Shown: positions 1 through 11,447, counted from the stretch's first letter. The stretch is 64,000 nucleotides of DNA from Cristatella mucedo (GCA_009760855.2 WPIO01000051.1:804501-868500), one strand, 5' to 3'. Made by a program: numbers and translations. The notes: generated from the sequence alone by a model not told the origin.

Positions 1-1716
1 TTTCTCAGTTGCTGCAGCAGATTCCGACGGTTTAAATGACAAATACAACTGAGTATCGTCAGCATAGAAGTGATATCCTAATCCACGGGCCTTAATCACT
101 TTTCCCAGAGGTTGTGTATAAATGGAGAACAGCAAGGGACCGAGTGCAGACCCTTGAGGGACTCCACAGGTGACCCTTCTCGCGTCTGAGACCTGATCCC
201 CACACGTCACGGATTGAACACGATCAGACAAGTAGGATTTAAGCCACGCCAGTGCTTCGTCTGCCAGACCGATCGTTGTTCTCAATCGTTCAAGCAGAAC
301 TTCGTGATCAATGGTGTCGAAGGCAGCAGACAGATCTAGCAGAGCTTAGGCAGTGACATTCCGTCGTCGTTGCCACGTAGAATGTCATTGTTAACACGTA
401 GGAGAGCAGTTTCAGTAAAGTGCTGCCTCTTGAACCCTGACTGAAATGTTTCTGACATTCCATTGTTTTCAATACGTTCAACTAGCTGCTTAGCGACAAT
501 TTTTTCAAGAATCTTTGATAAGAACGGAAGAAGGGAAACTGGACGATAGTTTGCTAGGACCTCTGTGCCCAATCCAGGCTTTTTAAGAATAGGTCTAACG
601 ATTGCCGATTTGAAGGACTTGAGGACGACCCCTTTTTCCAAAGAAGCATTACAAATCTTGGTTTTGGCAGGGCTAAGTTGGTCTGCTAGTGAAGACCACA
701 GAGATGAAGGTATAGGGTCTTTAGGAGACGAGCTCTTTTTGCTAGGCTTTATTAAGGCAGCCACATCACAGGCAGAAACATCGGAGAACCTATTAAGGAA
801 AGTCACAGGTTGAGGAACGGCGATTGCTTTGGTCGGATGGGGCTTAATGGAGGCACGACTGTGCACAATTTTTTCAGTAAAGAAGGCTGAAAACTTTTCG
901 GCTGAACCCTTAATACCTGGGGAGTCAGACCTCACAGCCTTGGCCAGTAAATGGTTTATTGTCTTATAAATCTGTTTAGTGTCTGTTTGGCAGGAATTCA
1001 GCTTTCTAATAAAAAATGAAGCCCTAGTTTGTTTAAGCTTTCGGGTGTAAACTCGAAGGAAGTCTTCAAAATTGACTAGATCTGCCTCAGACCCCAATTT
1101 CTTAGAACGACGTCCTAGCCTGAGCTTAACCCGGCGCATCTTAAGGAACTTTTTTGTAAATTTAAAGGAATCTTGATGACTTTGAACACGGACGGAGCGA
1201 ACGGGAGCATGCTTGTCAAGAGCACTCCTGAGTGTCATATTCATTGCATCAGTGAGGGTATCGAGGCTGCCGGTTGAGTCTGAATGCAGATTAAGAAGAC
1301 CTGCATTACAAACAGATTTCAAAAACTTTTCTACGTCAATTATTTGTAAGTTACGTCGTTTGGCAAATTCGACATTGCCCTGTACATACGAGGGAGCAGG
1401 AACAGTAAACGAGACCGAACAATGATCTGAGAGGGTCAGTGGGTACACCACAAAGTCAGTGAGGAGAACATCCTTAGTGATCACAAGATCTAGAATTTGG
1501 CCACCGACGTGGGTGCTATGACTAACGTGTTGGGCCAAACCAAAATTCTGCAGACAGTCAAGAAATGAGCGGACATGGCTGCTGCTAGGGTTGTCATCGT
1601 GAATACTGAAGTCTTCTACAATCAGTAACGGCCTGTCACACATAAATATTTTGTCGAGGAACTCTGAAAACTCCTCTATAAACAAGTTTAGACAGCCAGA
1701 AGGAGGCCGGTATATC
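1..1716 (-). mobile_element. LINE family B copy B1 (L2/CR1-like), truncated
   Basis: Antisense copy of a non-LTR retrotransposon, close to the sense copy at 43,214-46,370. Similarity begins abruptly at about 1,716, inside the endonuclease region at the YRPP motif, so the copy is 5'-truncated. The 3' end lies beyond the left window edge. Bases 1-335 (read on the minus strand) encode the middle of the reverse transcriptase, including an intact YADD box at the extreme left. The truncation point differs from that of the second copy, so the two are separate insertion events. Family assignment rests on motif order (endonuclease then [19 protein letters not shown]) and resemblance to L2/CR1 elements. 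Confidence 0.9.
336..1685 (-). pseudogene. LINE-B ORF: endonuclease C-part plus RT N-part
   Basis: Open frame of 449 codons on the minus strand. Residues 20-95 are the C-terminal half of an APE-type endonuclease. The usual GDFNIH motif reads EDFSIH (residues 24-29), so the Asn is lost while Asp is kept; SDHC is kept at 86-89. Residues from about 378 (ANYRPVSLLP) are the first RT motifs. The frame ends at MSLPKLC, and RT continues ([17 protein letters not shown]) in another frame in bases below 345, so the ORF is frameshifted by one base. Non-functional as it stands: no start of the endonuclease, one altered catalytic motif and one frameshift. Confidence 0.85.
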
Positions 1717-2019
1717 TGAAGAATTGTGTAGTGTCGTAGAGACAGCAGGTACGGAGGTTAGTAAAACAATACCTAGGAGACGTTTTTGTTACTTGGGAAT
1801 GAAAGTATTGGCTTAGCAAACAATTTTTGGAATATGACATCAGGCACAGCTATAGTGGAACTACGCTACTTTTTTTGAGTATTTTTTGCATGTATTTCTG
1901 TTAGAAACTACAGCTTAGCAGGTTACTGTAATATTAGTAACCGCTAGAGTTCACTACCCTTGGACTCGCTTCGCTGGTTCGTAGTATTGTGTTGTATTTT
2001 ACACGTCACTCCTGAAAGT
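1717..2019. other. Unassigned spacer
   Basis: About 300 bp between two LINE copies with no coding signal on either strand. It contains a short inverted repeat, GGTTACT/AGTAACC, near 1,920-1,942 with an eight-base loop. Nothing else is recognised. Confidence 0.5.
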
Positions 2020-2092
2020 ACTTGGCCCTATCTTCCGCAAATCAAGTTCTCTCAACTTCCTTGCTGCATGTTTAGATAACATCCGAACATGG

Positions 2093-2608
2093 ATGGCAGA
2101 TCTTTTAATCGAACTGAAAAATGATAATACCAACGCACTAGCTATGGGCAAACCAAGTGTGATTCAAAAATTTGAAAGGCTAACATTCGACTTTGGCACA
2201 TCTCATGTCGAATCTGCACGAAATCCAGGTGTCTTGTTCCAAAGTAACCTTTCATTAGACGACCACATCAGCTCAAGAGTCAAGTCTGCACACTTTCAGC
2301 TACAAAACAATTCTGAAATTTGGGTTTGCTTAGACAGAGATACCTCGTTTAAGTTGGTCCATGCATTTGTGACATCTCGTCTTGACTTCTGTAACTCACT
2401 CCTGGCTGGTCTACCGACCTGTGCAATCAGGTACGGACAGCTGGTTCAAAACTGTGCAGCGGGGCCTGTCTATCGTGAGCATCGCCTTTGCCGATCTGCA
2501 CCGGTTATCAGTCAAGCAACGGATAGAGTTCAAGGTTTTGTCACTCAGTTTGAAATACCTTCATTCTTTGGCTACATATTAATCAGGTCTACTCCCCCAC
2601 CAGGCTAA
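2093..2608 (+). pseudogene. LINE-A RT C-terminal fragment
   Basis: A 171-codon open frame that matches the palm/thumb end of the LINE-A protein (ADLLIELKNDNTNALAMGKP, then SLDDHISSRVKSAHFQLQ and [20 protein letters not shown]). The frame drifts after about residue 120, where other copies read RLVCRE. It stops at the edge of the inserted LTR-like element. It is a relic without catalytic residues. Confidence 0.75.
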
Positions 2609-2610
2609 GC

Positions 2611-2614
2611 ATAC
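2611..2614. repeat. Left target-site duplication ATAC
   Basis: ATAC precedes the terminal TG of the insert and is repeated at 3,846-3,849 right after its terminal CA. Removing the insert and one ATAC restores the LINE-A sequence seen in other copies (AAGCATcgTACCACC-like). Confidence 0.7.
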
Positions 2615-3845
2615 TGTAACGCCGAAGGCTCGGCGGGGTAGGCTTGACCTGCCGCTTACCTAGCGGCGTAGCCTTGCGCCTACGGCCGTTCGGTGCGCGC
2701 CTACGCGCAATAAGCTGGCCGCCACGAAACGAGCGTTTCTGTCGCTGACCAGCTTACCGTTACTAAAGGGGGTCGTGAGTCCGCGGTGGGAATTGGAAAG
2801 CGAGACACACAAATTGGGGATTTTACTTAACTTTATTCGCAAGCGCACAAAGTCACTGCGCTTCTAGTTCAGTTTTATCTCCACACTCCTCGCACGTTCT
2901 CAACAGCACCAACACTCTTGCGGAGGGAATATTTCTCCACACTGAGGCGCGAACCAGAGCCAAAACCCTAACCGGAGAACTAGAACTCGGTTTCCACCAG
3001 TGCGGCAGGAATACTCCACACATGCCAACTCAAGCATTCCTGCGGAGGAAACACGTCTCCACACTTACGCTACTTACATCTATACTGGGAAACGACCCAA
3101 ATAGACAGAGCTCAAATTGGAGCCTAAACCCTAACCGGAGACCTAGAGCTCCTCACACGCCAACTACGCCTAGCTCGCACCGGCAAATCACTATGCCAAG
3201 ACCGCGTGCTAGCGCGCACACACAAAAAACAAGAGAAACACAAAATGCCAGCTCGGGCGCTATACGACCGTGTTCGGTGGAGTCCACCGGCACCCTCCCA
3301 GCGCTTTCTCGTCCTGTTCCGTCAATCGCCGGCGAACAGCCCGCCCTCCTCCCTCGCTTTCAGATAAACGAGTCCGACGGCGTCGAAGCGCAGTGCCGGA
3401 CAGAAGACCAGAAGGGACCAAAAACACCATGCAAAAGACCAAGAGCGAGCATCGCTCGACTCTTAAATACTTGGCTGATACAATGGGGCAAGAGCTTAGT
3501 GGCATTGGGCCCGACACCCCGGCCCATTACGGCAAGGAATCAATACCGTTAGTAGGCCACTGGAAGGGCACCTCTGTCCATCTTGAATGGCGAATGGGTT
3601 CCAGACGATTCTTTCTTGGAACGAGTGAAGGTGGAGGTTGACAGGCCAGCCAACATCAATCAGCAGCTTCCGGGCGTACCGGACCAATTCTTAAGGCCGA
3701 ATCGCCACCGCTCGTCTCAGAGCTTCCTGGCTTGCTCTTAAGCGCTTCCTCTCTGGCTCACTGCTTCAGGACAAAGGAGCTCTAGCCCGCCGCCTAACAG
3801 CTCTGGTTCGTACTAAAATTCAGCCAAGGCCAGCAGGGCATTACA
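2615..3845. mobile_element. 1.23-kb TG...CA element, probable solo LTR, inside LINE-A
   Basis: Begins TGTAACGCC and ends GGGCATTACA, giving the short inverted termini TGTAA/TTACA, and is flanked by ATAC on both sides. No gag, protease or RT was seen inside, so a solo LTR or a non-autonomous element fits best. A minus-strand AATAAA (plus TTTATT near 2,830) suggests a minus orientation. The first 150 bp are GC-rich and full of short palindromes. Bases 2,915-3,190 contain an imperfect internal duplication carrying AAACCCTAACCGGAGA twice (2,963 and 3,125). ORFs crossing it (3,022-3,552 and others) show no family features. Confidence 0.65.
2640..2765. repeat. Cluster of GC-rich hairpins
   Basis: Several palindromes follow one another: GCCGCT-TACCT-AGCGGC near 2,650-2,666, alternating GCGC-rich arms near 2,675-2,706, and a nested hairpin at about 2,708-2,754 with outer arms TAAGCTGG/CCAGCTTA enclosing GAAACG-AG-CGTTTC. 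All lie within the first 150 bp of the inserted LTR-like element. Confidence 0.65.
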
Positions 3846-4272
3846 ATACTACCATCCGTTTTTCTAAATCTAACTGTTTACCTATACCACATACAAATCT
3901 CAAATCCTTTGGAGACCGTCAATTTAGTTCTTGTCTCCCAAAGATTAGAACTCACTCCCGAATTATGTTACAAAATCTCCTGAATTGACCGCATTTACCA
4001 AGATTATATTAACGCACGTATTTATTACAGTATTTAGTGGGTCTCGGTGATATGTCTTTTATTTGCCATTGGGTGCTGACACTGTGCAGGCTGCCACTAA
4101 CCACACTTGAATGCTGATGGTTACATGTCACATCTAATCATGTTATTCTCGTTGTATATAAAGCATGTCTGATCGTGTTTACTGAGCAGCAAATGTAAAG
4201 CGCATAGAAATAGATTGAGTTCCCAGAGGGCGCCTTATCAATTCTGTTCTTATTTTTATTGTTATTATTATC

Positions 4273-4639
4273 TTGCAGCTGCGGTGTGACGAAAAAATGG
4301 CCATCTTGCTGTGTGACGGATGGACATACTTGCTCGCTTTAATTAGTAAAGATATGTAGTTTTCATAACGTCATAACAAAACTCAATGTCTGTACTGCCG
4401 CTTTACAACTCGATGTAAAAGAATCAGCACCAAAAAGTTAGTTGCACGTACAAGATTAACCATGCAAAACCAAACATGCATAATGCTTAGGTCAGCACCA
4501 TAAAAGACATAAACACTCATGACCACCAGTTAGTAAGACATCTGGCTTGTAAAATGCACTGAGTCATGCATAGGTACACAAGTAGAGCATATAAGAAAAA
4601 GAAGAAGCAGAATGCTCAACACAGTGTCAACCGAAAGGT
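4273..4639. other. Unassigned non-coding stretch
   Basis: Lies between the LINE-A tail and a fragment of the 10-kb unit. No open frame, repeat or RNA signal is recognised. Confidence 0.4.
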
Positions 4640-4984
4640 GAAGACCCAACCCTCAAGATTGGTTGTGCTAACTGGCTTTTGGTCGTGAGACAGCTCGTAT
4701 CTCTGAAAAACTCCTTGGTTCGCACGCTCATAAGTCAACGTCCGACTGTTCTTGCACGATTGTGCTCAGAGACATAGAATTTCCGCCATCTCCTTCGTTT
4801 TGATTTGTTTCATACTGATGTCCAGGATCCAATGTGCAGTGAGAAGACTGAGGTGTGATTTACGTCACCAAGCTGACGATTTCGGCTGGCCGTTCCACGT
4901 AAACCCGCGTCTACACAAAGTCTTACTTCCGTTTAGAACGTGTCATACTCTTTTGTACACACGTGACCACAGCTGCTGGAGCTG
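4640..4984 (+). repeat. Scrap of the 10-kb unit (unit 0)
   Basis: Two pieces of the unit are joined here. Bases 4,680-4,860 match the unit-2 end near 31,040-31,210 (GTTCGCACGCTCATAAGTC block). Bases 4,862-4,984 match the segment at 35,385-35,510 (TCGGCTGGCCGTTCCACG, then GTGACCACAGCTGCTGG). In intact units these segments are several kb apart, so this scrap has an internal deletion or rearrangement. Confidence 0.6.
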
Positions 4985-6118
4985 GCCGTGGACTGTTAGA
5001 TTCCGAAAAGCGGGTGGTACGATGCTTGCCCTGATGGGGGAGCATGTCGGGGAGATTGGCTGGAGCCATATAATGAAGGCACCTAAAAGTGAGCAAAAAA
5101 AAACCTTGAAGTCAATCCGTTGCTTGACTGGTAGCCAGTGCAGGTCGGCGAGAAGTGGAGTAATGTGGCAACTGCGACACTCACGACAGACAAGCCTAGC
5201 TGCTGAGTTTTGTACCAGCTGCAATCGCCTGATCACACATGCTGGTAGGCCAGTAAGCAGTGAGTTGCAGAAGTCGAGACGGGATGTCACGAATCCATGG
5301 ACCAACTTGGAAGTGGTATCCTTATCTAAACAAGCCCGAATTTTAGCAATGTTATGAAGTTGAAAATAGGCAGATTTGATTGTGGAGCTGATGTGGTCGT
5401 CTAAAGAGAGGTCGCTGTGGAATATGACACCTAGACTTCGAGCTGCTTCGACAGGAAATATGCTGGCAGAGCCAATTTTGAAAGTCAGCCTTTCCAATCT
5501 CTGAATCACACTGGGTTTGCCCATAAATAGTAAGTTAGTTTTGTCATCGAATAGTTTTAGAAAATTTTCAGCCATCCATGTGCGGATGTTATCAATGCAT
5601 TCAGCAAGTGAGTTTAGAGAATTTCAGGTACTTGAAGGCTGGGAGGGATCAAAGCAAAGGTACAACTGAGTGTCATCCGCATGGAAGTGAAAGCCTAGGT
5701 TGTGCTTGGCAATCACATCAGCAAGAGGCAGAGTATAAACCGTGAAAAGAACCGGACCTGGGACGGAGCCCTGAGGTACGCCATATTTCAAAAGTACCTC
5801 AGATGATCTTTGTCCATTCACGTCAATACTCTGGAGTCTCCCACTGAGAGAGGACCTGAACCACTGCAGAGCAGTGCCAGTGATTCCCAGGCGATATGAG
5901 AGGTGGTCTAGAAGAACTTTGCGATCGATGGTATCCATAGCTGCCGAAACATCGAGCAAAACAAGCAGAGACATTCTACCCATGTCTGCATTAGTAAGTA
6001 GGTCGTTGTATACCCTAAGCAATGCTGACTCCGTTGAGTGATTAGCTCTAAAGCCAGACTGGAACTTACTAGCCAGGTGTGAGGTTTCGATACATGAGTT
6101 CAGCTGGTCTGCCAACAC
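4943..6118 (-). pseudogene. LINE-A reverse transcriptase, one stop and one slip
   Basis: Minus-strand frame running from about 6,118 leftward. It shows LLVLLDVSAAMDTIDRKVLL, then YGVPQGSVPGPVLFTVYTLP, then [12 protein letters not shown], in which the catalytic YADD reads HADD. One in-frame TGA (5,624-5,626) interrupts FDPSQPSST/NSLNS; the same frame reopens and continues through DFCNSLLTGLPACVIRRL. Near 5,095 a run of A bases replaces the usual GACAAAA and shifts the frame after RIDFKV. This is one of the better preserved RTs in the window but is dead as written. Confidence 0.8.
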
Positions 6119-6270
6119 CTGTTACAGTCTCTTTGATAGGAATGGTAGAAGGGAGACTGGGCGGTAGTTGCTCAAGTTCTCTTGGACTAGTGTTGCTTTA
6201 TTGAGTAGAGGCCTGACTACAGCTTTTTTGGAAGGTGCTGGGACATGACCTGAGGCTAATGACATATTAA
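4985..6270 (-). mobile_element. LINE family A copy A2, truncated at both ends
   Basis: Antisense LINE-A covering most of the RT and part of the C-terminal region. Its 3' UTR and (TTA)n tail are missing at the left (junction at about 4,984 with unit scrap). Its 5' end is lost near 6,270, next to an AT-rich tract. Missing both ends suggests a deletion or recombination product, not a simple retrotransposition copy. Confidence 0.85.
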
Positions 6271-6334
6271 ATAATAGATTATTTAAATAGTCATTTTAAA
6301 TAATAAATTATTTTAAATTAAATTAAATGCTGAC
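6271..6334. other. AT-rich tract
   Basis: Sixty bases of almost pure A and T (ATTTAAATAATAAATTATTT-like), between the truncated LINE-A and the start of the first 10-kb unit. Confidence 0.5.
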
Positions 6335-6514
6335 CTATATAAACTAAAGCATCAGAACAGCAGTGAGCTTTAAATAAAACATAATTGTATTACCTGATAT
6401 AGTGAATAAATGTCTTTTCTTGTGAAGAACCCTCTGACAATGCACCTTATTAAGCGCGAATAAAACAAAGCTATTGTTATTATTATCGCTTAAATAGCAG
6501 CGAGCGACGTTAAT

Positions 6515-6591
6515 ATCATCGTAATTACGAAGGGTGGCAAGGTGCTCACACTTCATGACCGAGGTCGTTTGTTGGAATTCTACAGTGGGCG
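6515..6591 (+). repeat. tRNA-like SINE head, unit 1
   Basis: Degenerate version of the tRNA-like block in the other units (CACTTCATGACCGAGGTCGT...), here with the B box damaged to TTTGTTGGAATTC. It is recognised only through unit alignment. Confidence 0.45.
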
Positions 6592-7149
6592 AGGCTTTTT
6601 TGAAAACTCGTGTGATCATGATGGGCGTCAAGGCTCCTATGGAGCTACACACTCAAGTGTGTTGGATCAGCTAATATTTTTTTCTGAAAGCTTAAGCAAA
6701 TTGTTGCAACTTTAAGCTTTACCACATCGACGGATCATCCCGCCTGAAGACGATTGGTCAACTATGCCAATCCAGTTCTCCAAGAATATCGTCAATGGAT
6801 GTGCTCAATAGTTAAATTAGAAAGCGGTACAAAAAAGTATACTGTGAACACAATTTGTTTGAAGAGACGCCGTTCGATCTATGCATATGTTCACACAAAA
6901 CTCGACTATGGTAATGAAAATTCTCGTACAGAGATTTGCGTTTCTTCTTGCTTCCAAAACAAACATAAGAACCACTCGTAGGACGCAAGAGTAAGGCATT
7001 GTGTTTGATATCACGTCTTTAAAACGCATGACTGCTGTACGAATAACGTATGAACCGTCAGTATTGCCAATGTCATGAAATTAGCAGTTAAGGAGGGTCT
7101 TTCTTCAGTTACCCTTACTGCTACAGCTGATATTAACACGTTTGTATTA

Positions 7150-8010
7150 AGCCCTCAGAGAAATTGATCTCTTACTAGGCAATTTATTTAAACTGTAGGA
7201 AGCTGGATGAGCTGATAAGCTGTACAATGGCCAATTTTATCAAGCAAAACGTGGTTATTAGATTTACAAGCATAGTATCAAAACGTAAATGTGCTTAGTG
7301 GCAACATACACAGTGTTGGCATTCATAGGCACGAAACAAAAGGTCACAAGAACCCTTTAAATGCTGACAAAATAGTTGCTTTTTAAGTTTCTACTTGAAT
7401 TTTTATTCGGGGGTTGTCGTGACGTCAGACTAGAATGTGATCGAGCATTCGGGAGCAAACAAACTAAAGGTAGGGTCTCTATAGAAATTGCCGATATGAT
7501 CCCACCTGACGAAGACAGAATTTTAACGAAGCATGGATTAATTTAGATGTGGTAACCTCTCTAAGGAAGACAGAATTTTACAATGCTGTGGATCTTCGAG
7601 TAGGCAGACTTGGCTGTTGAGCTTATCTGGAGTCTTCACCCCTAACATTTTATACTTGTTTCTAATTGAGAATGTCACCACTCATCATTCAACCGTGCTT
7701 CCTATCCAGTTAATGTAAAGTGATTAGAAAGAGTTTGATTTCTCCGAGGACGCTAGATTAATTGTAATATTATTATTGTTTTTATCTATCTTCTAGTGCC
7801 TGAACACTGTGGAACAAGACACCAAGATTTTGCGAGACTTTAAGTTTTCTGATTTTTTAATGACACTTCGTTTGTCCGTAACTAGCGAGTTACTTGAATC
7901 ATCCTTTAATTTGAGAAGACCTGCTACCTTTAACAAGTGGATGACAGCATTGCATGCTGCAAGGAAGCGGAATAAGCTCAGAGCCTTGAGACACACCTTA
8001 CTTCAGCTGA
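7150..8010 (-). mobile_element. Old antisense LINE-A relic with nested sense 3' tail, unit 1
   Basis: Bases 7,150-7,590 and 7,840-8,010 are highly decayed antisense LINE-A (reversed tail CCCTCAGAGAAATTGATCTC, then the antisense of the RT end). A sense LINE-A 3' end (about 7,640-7,790, ending in a TTATTATTG tract) interrupts it. The same nested arrangement is at 32,210-33,100 in unit 3 but not in unit 2. Confidence 0.65.
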
Positions 8011-9518
8011 GCTCCCAGTGGATGGTGGCAGACGGGCTAATGTAGATCTCCGATGTTTTATCGGCACGTGTTTTCGTGCTTTCACTTGCTATCTCGCCGT
8101 CGATTCACATTGTACTAGTTTACTTGCACTGGTGGCATTGTTCTAATACCCATGTAATTGCCCAAAACCAAGCGTTGCAAATCATCTCGTAAAACGCATT
8201 GCTTGTGGTACCATTTACGGCACCAGGCTGCGAGATTTACACGAGCAATTTCATATCGGCATTTAGTCTTCGGTTCTACTAGAAATTAGAAAGGCACAGG
8301 GTGTGAGCATCGAGGTGGTATTATGCCAATTTTTGTAACTATTTTTAAAACATAATCGAAGATTACAAGATCCCAGTATGCCCGTGGGGTCATTCCCTAG
8401 GTGTGCACTGGCTGTGATATTGATGACTTTTGCTTTTTAAAGGGGGTCTTCCTATTTTTTTTTAATATCGAGCTAATATCAGTCGATTCCTAGATTGAGC
8501 GAGACTCTTTGCATTTCATGGTCTTTACTCTTGAATTTAAGTCTTGATTTTCGTAACTCTAGCTTTGAGTTCAGTGAAAAGTTAAAATAGTAGATTAGGT
8601 ATTACTTTCCGAAGCAGTAAAGTGGGCTAACCTTATTTCGAATGCAAAAAACAAGTAACAAAATCAAAAGGACTTTTTTTGCTTGCCGAACAAAGAATTG
8701 TTGATGCAATTGTTGGATGACATCATTATCCAAGAGAAACTTTGTGTCCTATTTTAGTCTACGATTGAGAAACATCCAGTCGTTTCATCCACTGCCAGGG
8801 CATGGAGCTCGAATGCATACTATGCACGGAGGTGGACGACAACTCAGTCGTTTCTCTTCATACGAAAATCCTGAAATGATACTTCAGCATCGACGTCTCC
8901 GTCTACCCCATGACTGCTGAGGAGCAGCATAGGCTTCCTAATGAACAATGTAGTCGCGTTTGCATATCTTACATTTGAAAAATCAAGATTTTAGCAAATT
9001 GATTGCTTGGACTTTAAGATTATCAAAAATAGAGACCTCCATCAATGGCCATCATTTTCACCGATGGAGTACTCATACACATTTAAATAAAAACAGTATC
9101 GGAATTCGAGCAATAGTGGCAATCTATGCCTTAGGAATGCTGCATGGATTTGGTACGAAGCCTTCAGTATTTCTCAGCGTCAGGTGGAGTGATTAAGCCC
9201 GGCCCACCTAGTGACTTGTTTGCTTTTTGAATACCATAAGACGCAACTATTATAAACGGAATAAATGCGACATTCCAAATTATGAAACAGCATTTACACA
9301 TCAACAGAAGAGTTCAAGTGGCTACGGCTCTGCATTCGTCGGAAAATACTGGATTTAGAGCTGCAAAAAAAGAATTCACTACGTGGGTTGTAGAAGGCCA
9401 TTACCTTAGGCACACGCTAACACCACGAAGACAGTAGCACATGTAAAGAAATGAGGGGCAGCTTGTGACTATGGTGTCACTGGTCACGGAACAATCGGTC
9501 ACAGATTTCCAAACCTGA

Positions 9519-10312
9519 ATAATAATAATAATAATAATATTGCACTTGATAAAGCGCCCTCAGAGAACTTAATCTCTTTCTAGGCGCTTTACATTTGCTG
9601 CAAAGTGATACGCAATAGAATAGTAAGTAAAATCATGCTTGAAAAACAAACACAATGAATAACATGGTTAGGGGTTACATGCACTGGGTCAGCATGCAAA
9701 TGTGGTTAGTGGTAGCATGAACAGTGTCAGCACGCATAAGCACATCGAGGACGAATCACAAGGACCCACTAAATGCTGTCCTAAATAGGAATGTTTTTAA
9801 GTTTCTTTTAAATGTGGTCAGGTCAGGGGATGTTCTGATGCAGGTCGGGAGGGAGTTCCAGGCTGTGGGAGCATACGAGCTAAATGCACGGTCTCCAAAG
9901 GATTTAAGGTTTGTACGAGGTATTTCTAGACTGTTGGATTCCGAAAAGCGAGTGGTACGATGCTTTGCCTGATGGGGTAGTATCTCTGAAAGATAGGCTG
10001 GAGCCATAGAATGAAGAGACCTAAAAGTGAGCGACAAAACCTTGAAGTCAATCCGTTGCTTGACTGGTAACCAGTGCAGGTCGGCGAGAAGTGGAGTAAT
10101 GTGGCAACTGCGACGCTCACGGCAGACAAGCCTAGCTGCAGAGTTTTGCACCAGCTGCAATCGCCTGATCGCACATGCTGGTAGGCCAGTAAGCAGTGAG
10201 TTGCAGAAGTCGAGACGAGATGTCACGAATGCATGGACCAACTTGGACGTGGTATCCTTATCTAAACAAGCCCTAATTTTAGCAATGTTATGAAGCTGAA
10301 TCAGTTGATGAA
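9519..10312 (-). mobile_element. Unit-1-specific antisense LINE-A, 5'-truncated
   Basis: Starts with an (AAT)n tract, the reversed LINE-A tail, and runs through the 3' UTR into the RT C-terminal region. The frame 9,756-10,241 reads LVCRERRSCHITPLLADLHW and ends FLFRTAFSGSL. Units 2 (near 24,350) and 3 (near 34,700) have no insertion at this place, so it arrived after the array formed. It is well preserved, which fits a young insertion. Confidence 0.85.
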
Positions 10313-10353
10313 ATGTTATGATGCAATGTTATGAAGCTGAATCAGTTGATGAA
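10282..10353 (+). repeat. 31-bp direct duplication at a LINE 5' junction
   Basis: The stretch starting GCAATGTTATGAAGCTGAAT occurs at 10,282-10,312 and again at 10,323-10,353, offset by 41 bp. It straddles the junction between the LINE-A 5' end and unit-1 DNA, so it probably arose during or after insertion. Confidence 0.75.
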
Positions 10354-11330
10354 TTTGAAGCCCCGCATGCCGTCAGTTCAAGGTTTCACGTCCTACGGGT
10401 AGCCGATCATGCTCAGACGGCCGACTAGAAGTACCTAAATCATACCTCGGTAGCTAACCCTATAATAATAGCCTTAATTGGTAGATTTCCACAGACGGCT
10501 ACTTTTACAGAATTTAGTCCTCACTGAAAACCAGCTGATAATGGAGATTGCAGGAGGCGAGAGATTAGTATAACTTTACCCATTCGCTAGTGAATAAAAC
10601 TAGACATGGAGATGCTACTCAAGCAGAGGCTATACGTTCGACTATCTGGCAAACAAGCTGCAGATTAAGGCCGATTTCTACTTGCTACGTCATGCAGATG
10701 CCTGGGCGGAAGACAAAGCTATGGGCGGTATGGATTCGGATTAACTCACCGAGTACACCATGCTTCAATTAAATCGGGTCAAACGGGTGCAAGTAGAGAA
10801 GAATGTATGCTGCTCGTGAGATGTGGACTAGCATTTACATTAATGGCCGCAGACTATAGCAATAACAAAACTATGGACGCAGAAACGCACTTTCACAGGT
10901 TAAATTTGTTTTGCAACAGCGTTTACTCCGTTTGTTAAGCTTAAGAAAACTAAAAAGAAACGACGAGGTGTCACCGAGCCGATGATTTCGGCTGGCCGTT
11001 TCACGTAAACCAGTGTCTCCACAAAGTCTTACTTCCGTTTAGAACGTGTGGCCTGAAACGGTGATCGGTGTTCCCGGTCTATTAGTTATATCGATGAGAT
11101 TCACTGACGGAATAGCATCAGTTCGTCCCTCCTACGGGAAAAAATATGTCCTCTGGTTCGACAACAGGCAGTCCACGGTTCGACCCAAATGGGACCAGGT
11201 CGTTACCTCAAGCCTCAAGAGTCGGCCTCCAAAATTGGCTAATCGGCTGAGCTGTGGCCTCAGCCAATGCTAGCCATAAAGCACACCAGAGCCACCCTCT
11301 TTGTTATCTAATAAACACAAGCATGCGTAC

Positions 11331-11400
11331 GCACAGACTCACACAGGCACACACAGGCACACACACAGGCACACACACTGGCACACACACGCACACACAC

Positions 11401-11447
<47 letters not shown>
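11331..11447 (+). repeat. (CA)n microsatellite, unit 1
   Basis: About 115 bp of CACACA with interspersed G. The orthologous tract in unit 2 (27,325-27,391) and unit 3 (36,353-36,413) is about half as long. It produces spurious His-Thr ORFs. Confidence 0.95.

Larger units (their letters stand above)
2020..4272 (+). mobile_element. LINE family A copy, 5'-truncated, split by an LTR-like element
   Basis: Sense copy of the dominant L2/CR1-like LINE of this window. The left part (about 2,020-2,610) matches the RT C-terminal region, including the recurring [18 protein letters not shown] block. After an inserted element at 2,615-3,845 the similarity resumes with the C-terminal DUF-like region, the 3' UTR and the family tail (GTAAAGCGC..., AGATTGAGTT, then a TTA-rich tract ending near 4,272). 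Several frameshifts and stops are present. It starts near the FDPS block just after YADD, so the catalytic RT core is missing. Confidence 0.85.

Noticed and set aside
565-1425. Plus-strand ORFs over LINE-B copy B1
   Set aside because: They are antisense shadows of the endonuclease/RT frame on the minus strand; the same shadow appears at 44,564-44,812.
3022-3687. Overlapping ORFs of 85-176 codons inside the LTR-like element
   Set aside because: They overlap on both strands, are rich in Pro, Arg and Ser, and show no motif. The GC-rich composition explains them.
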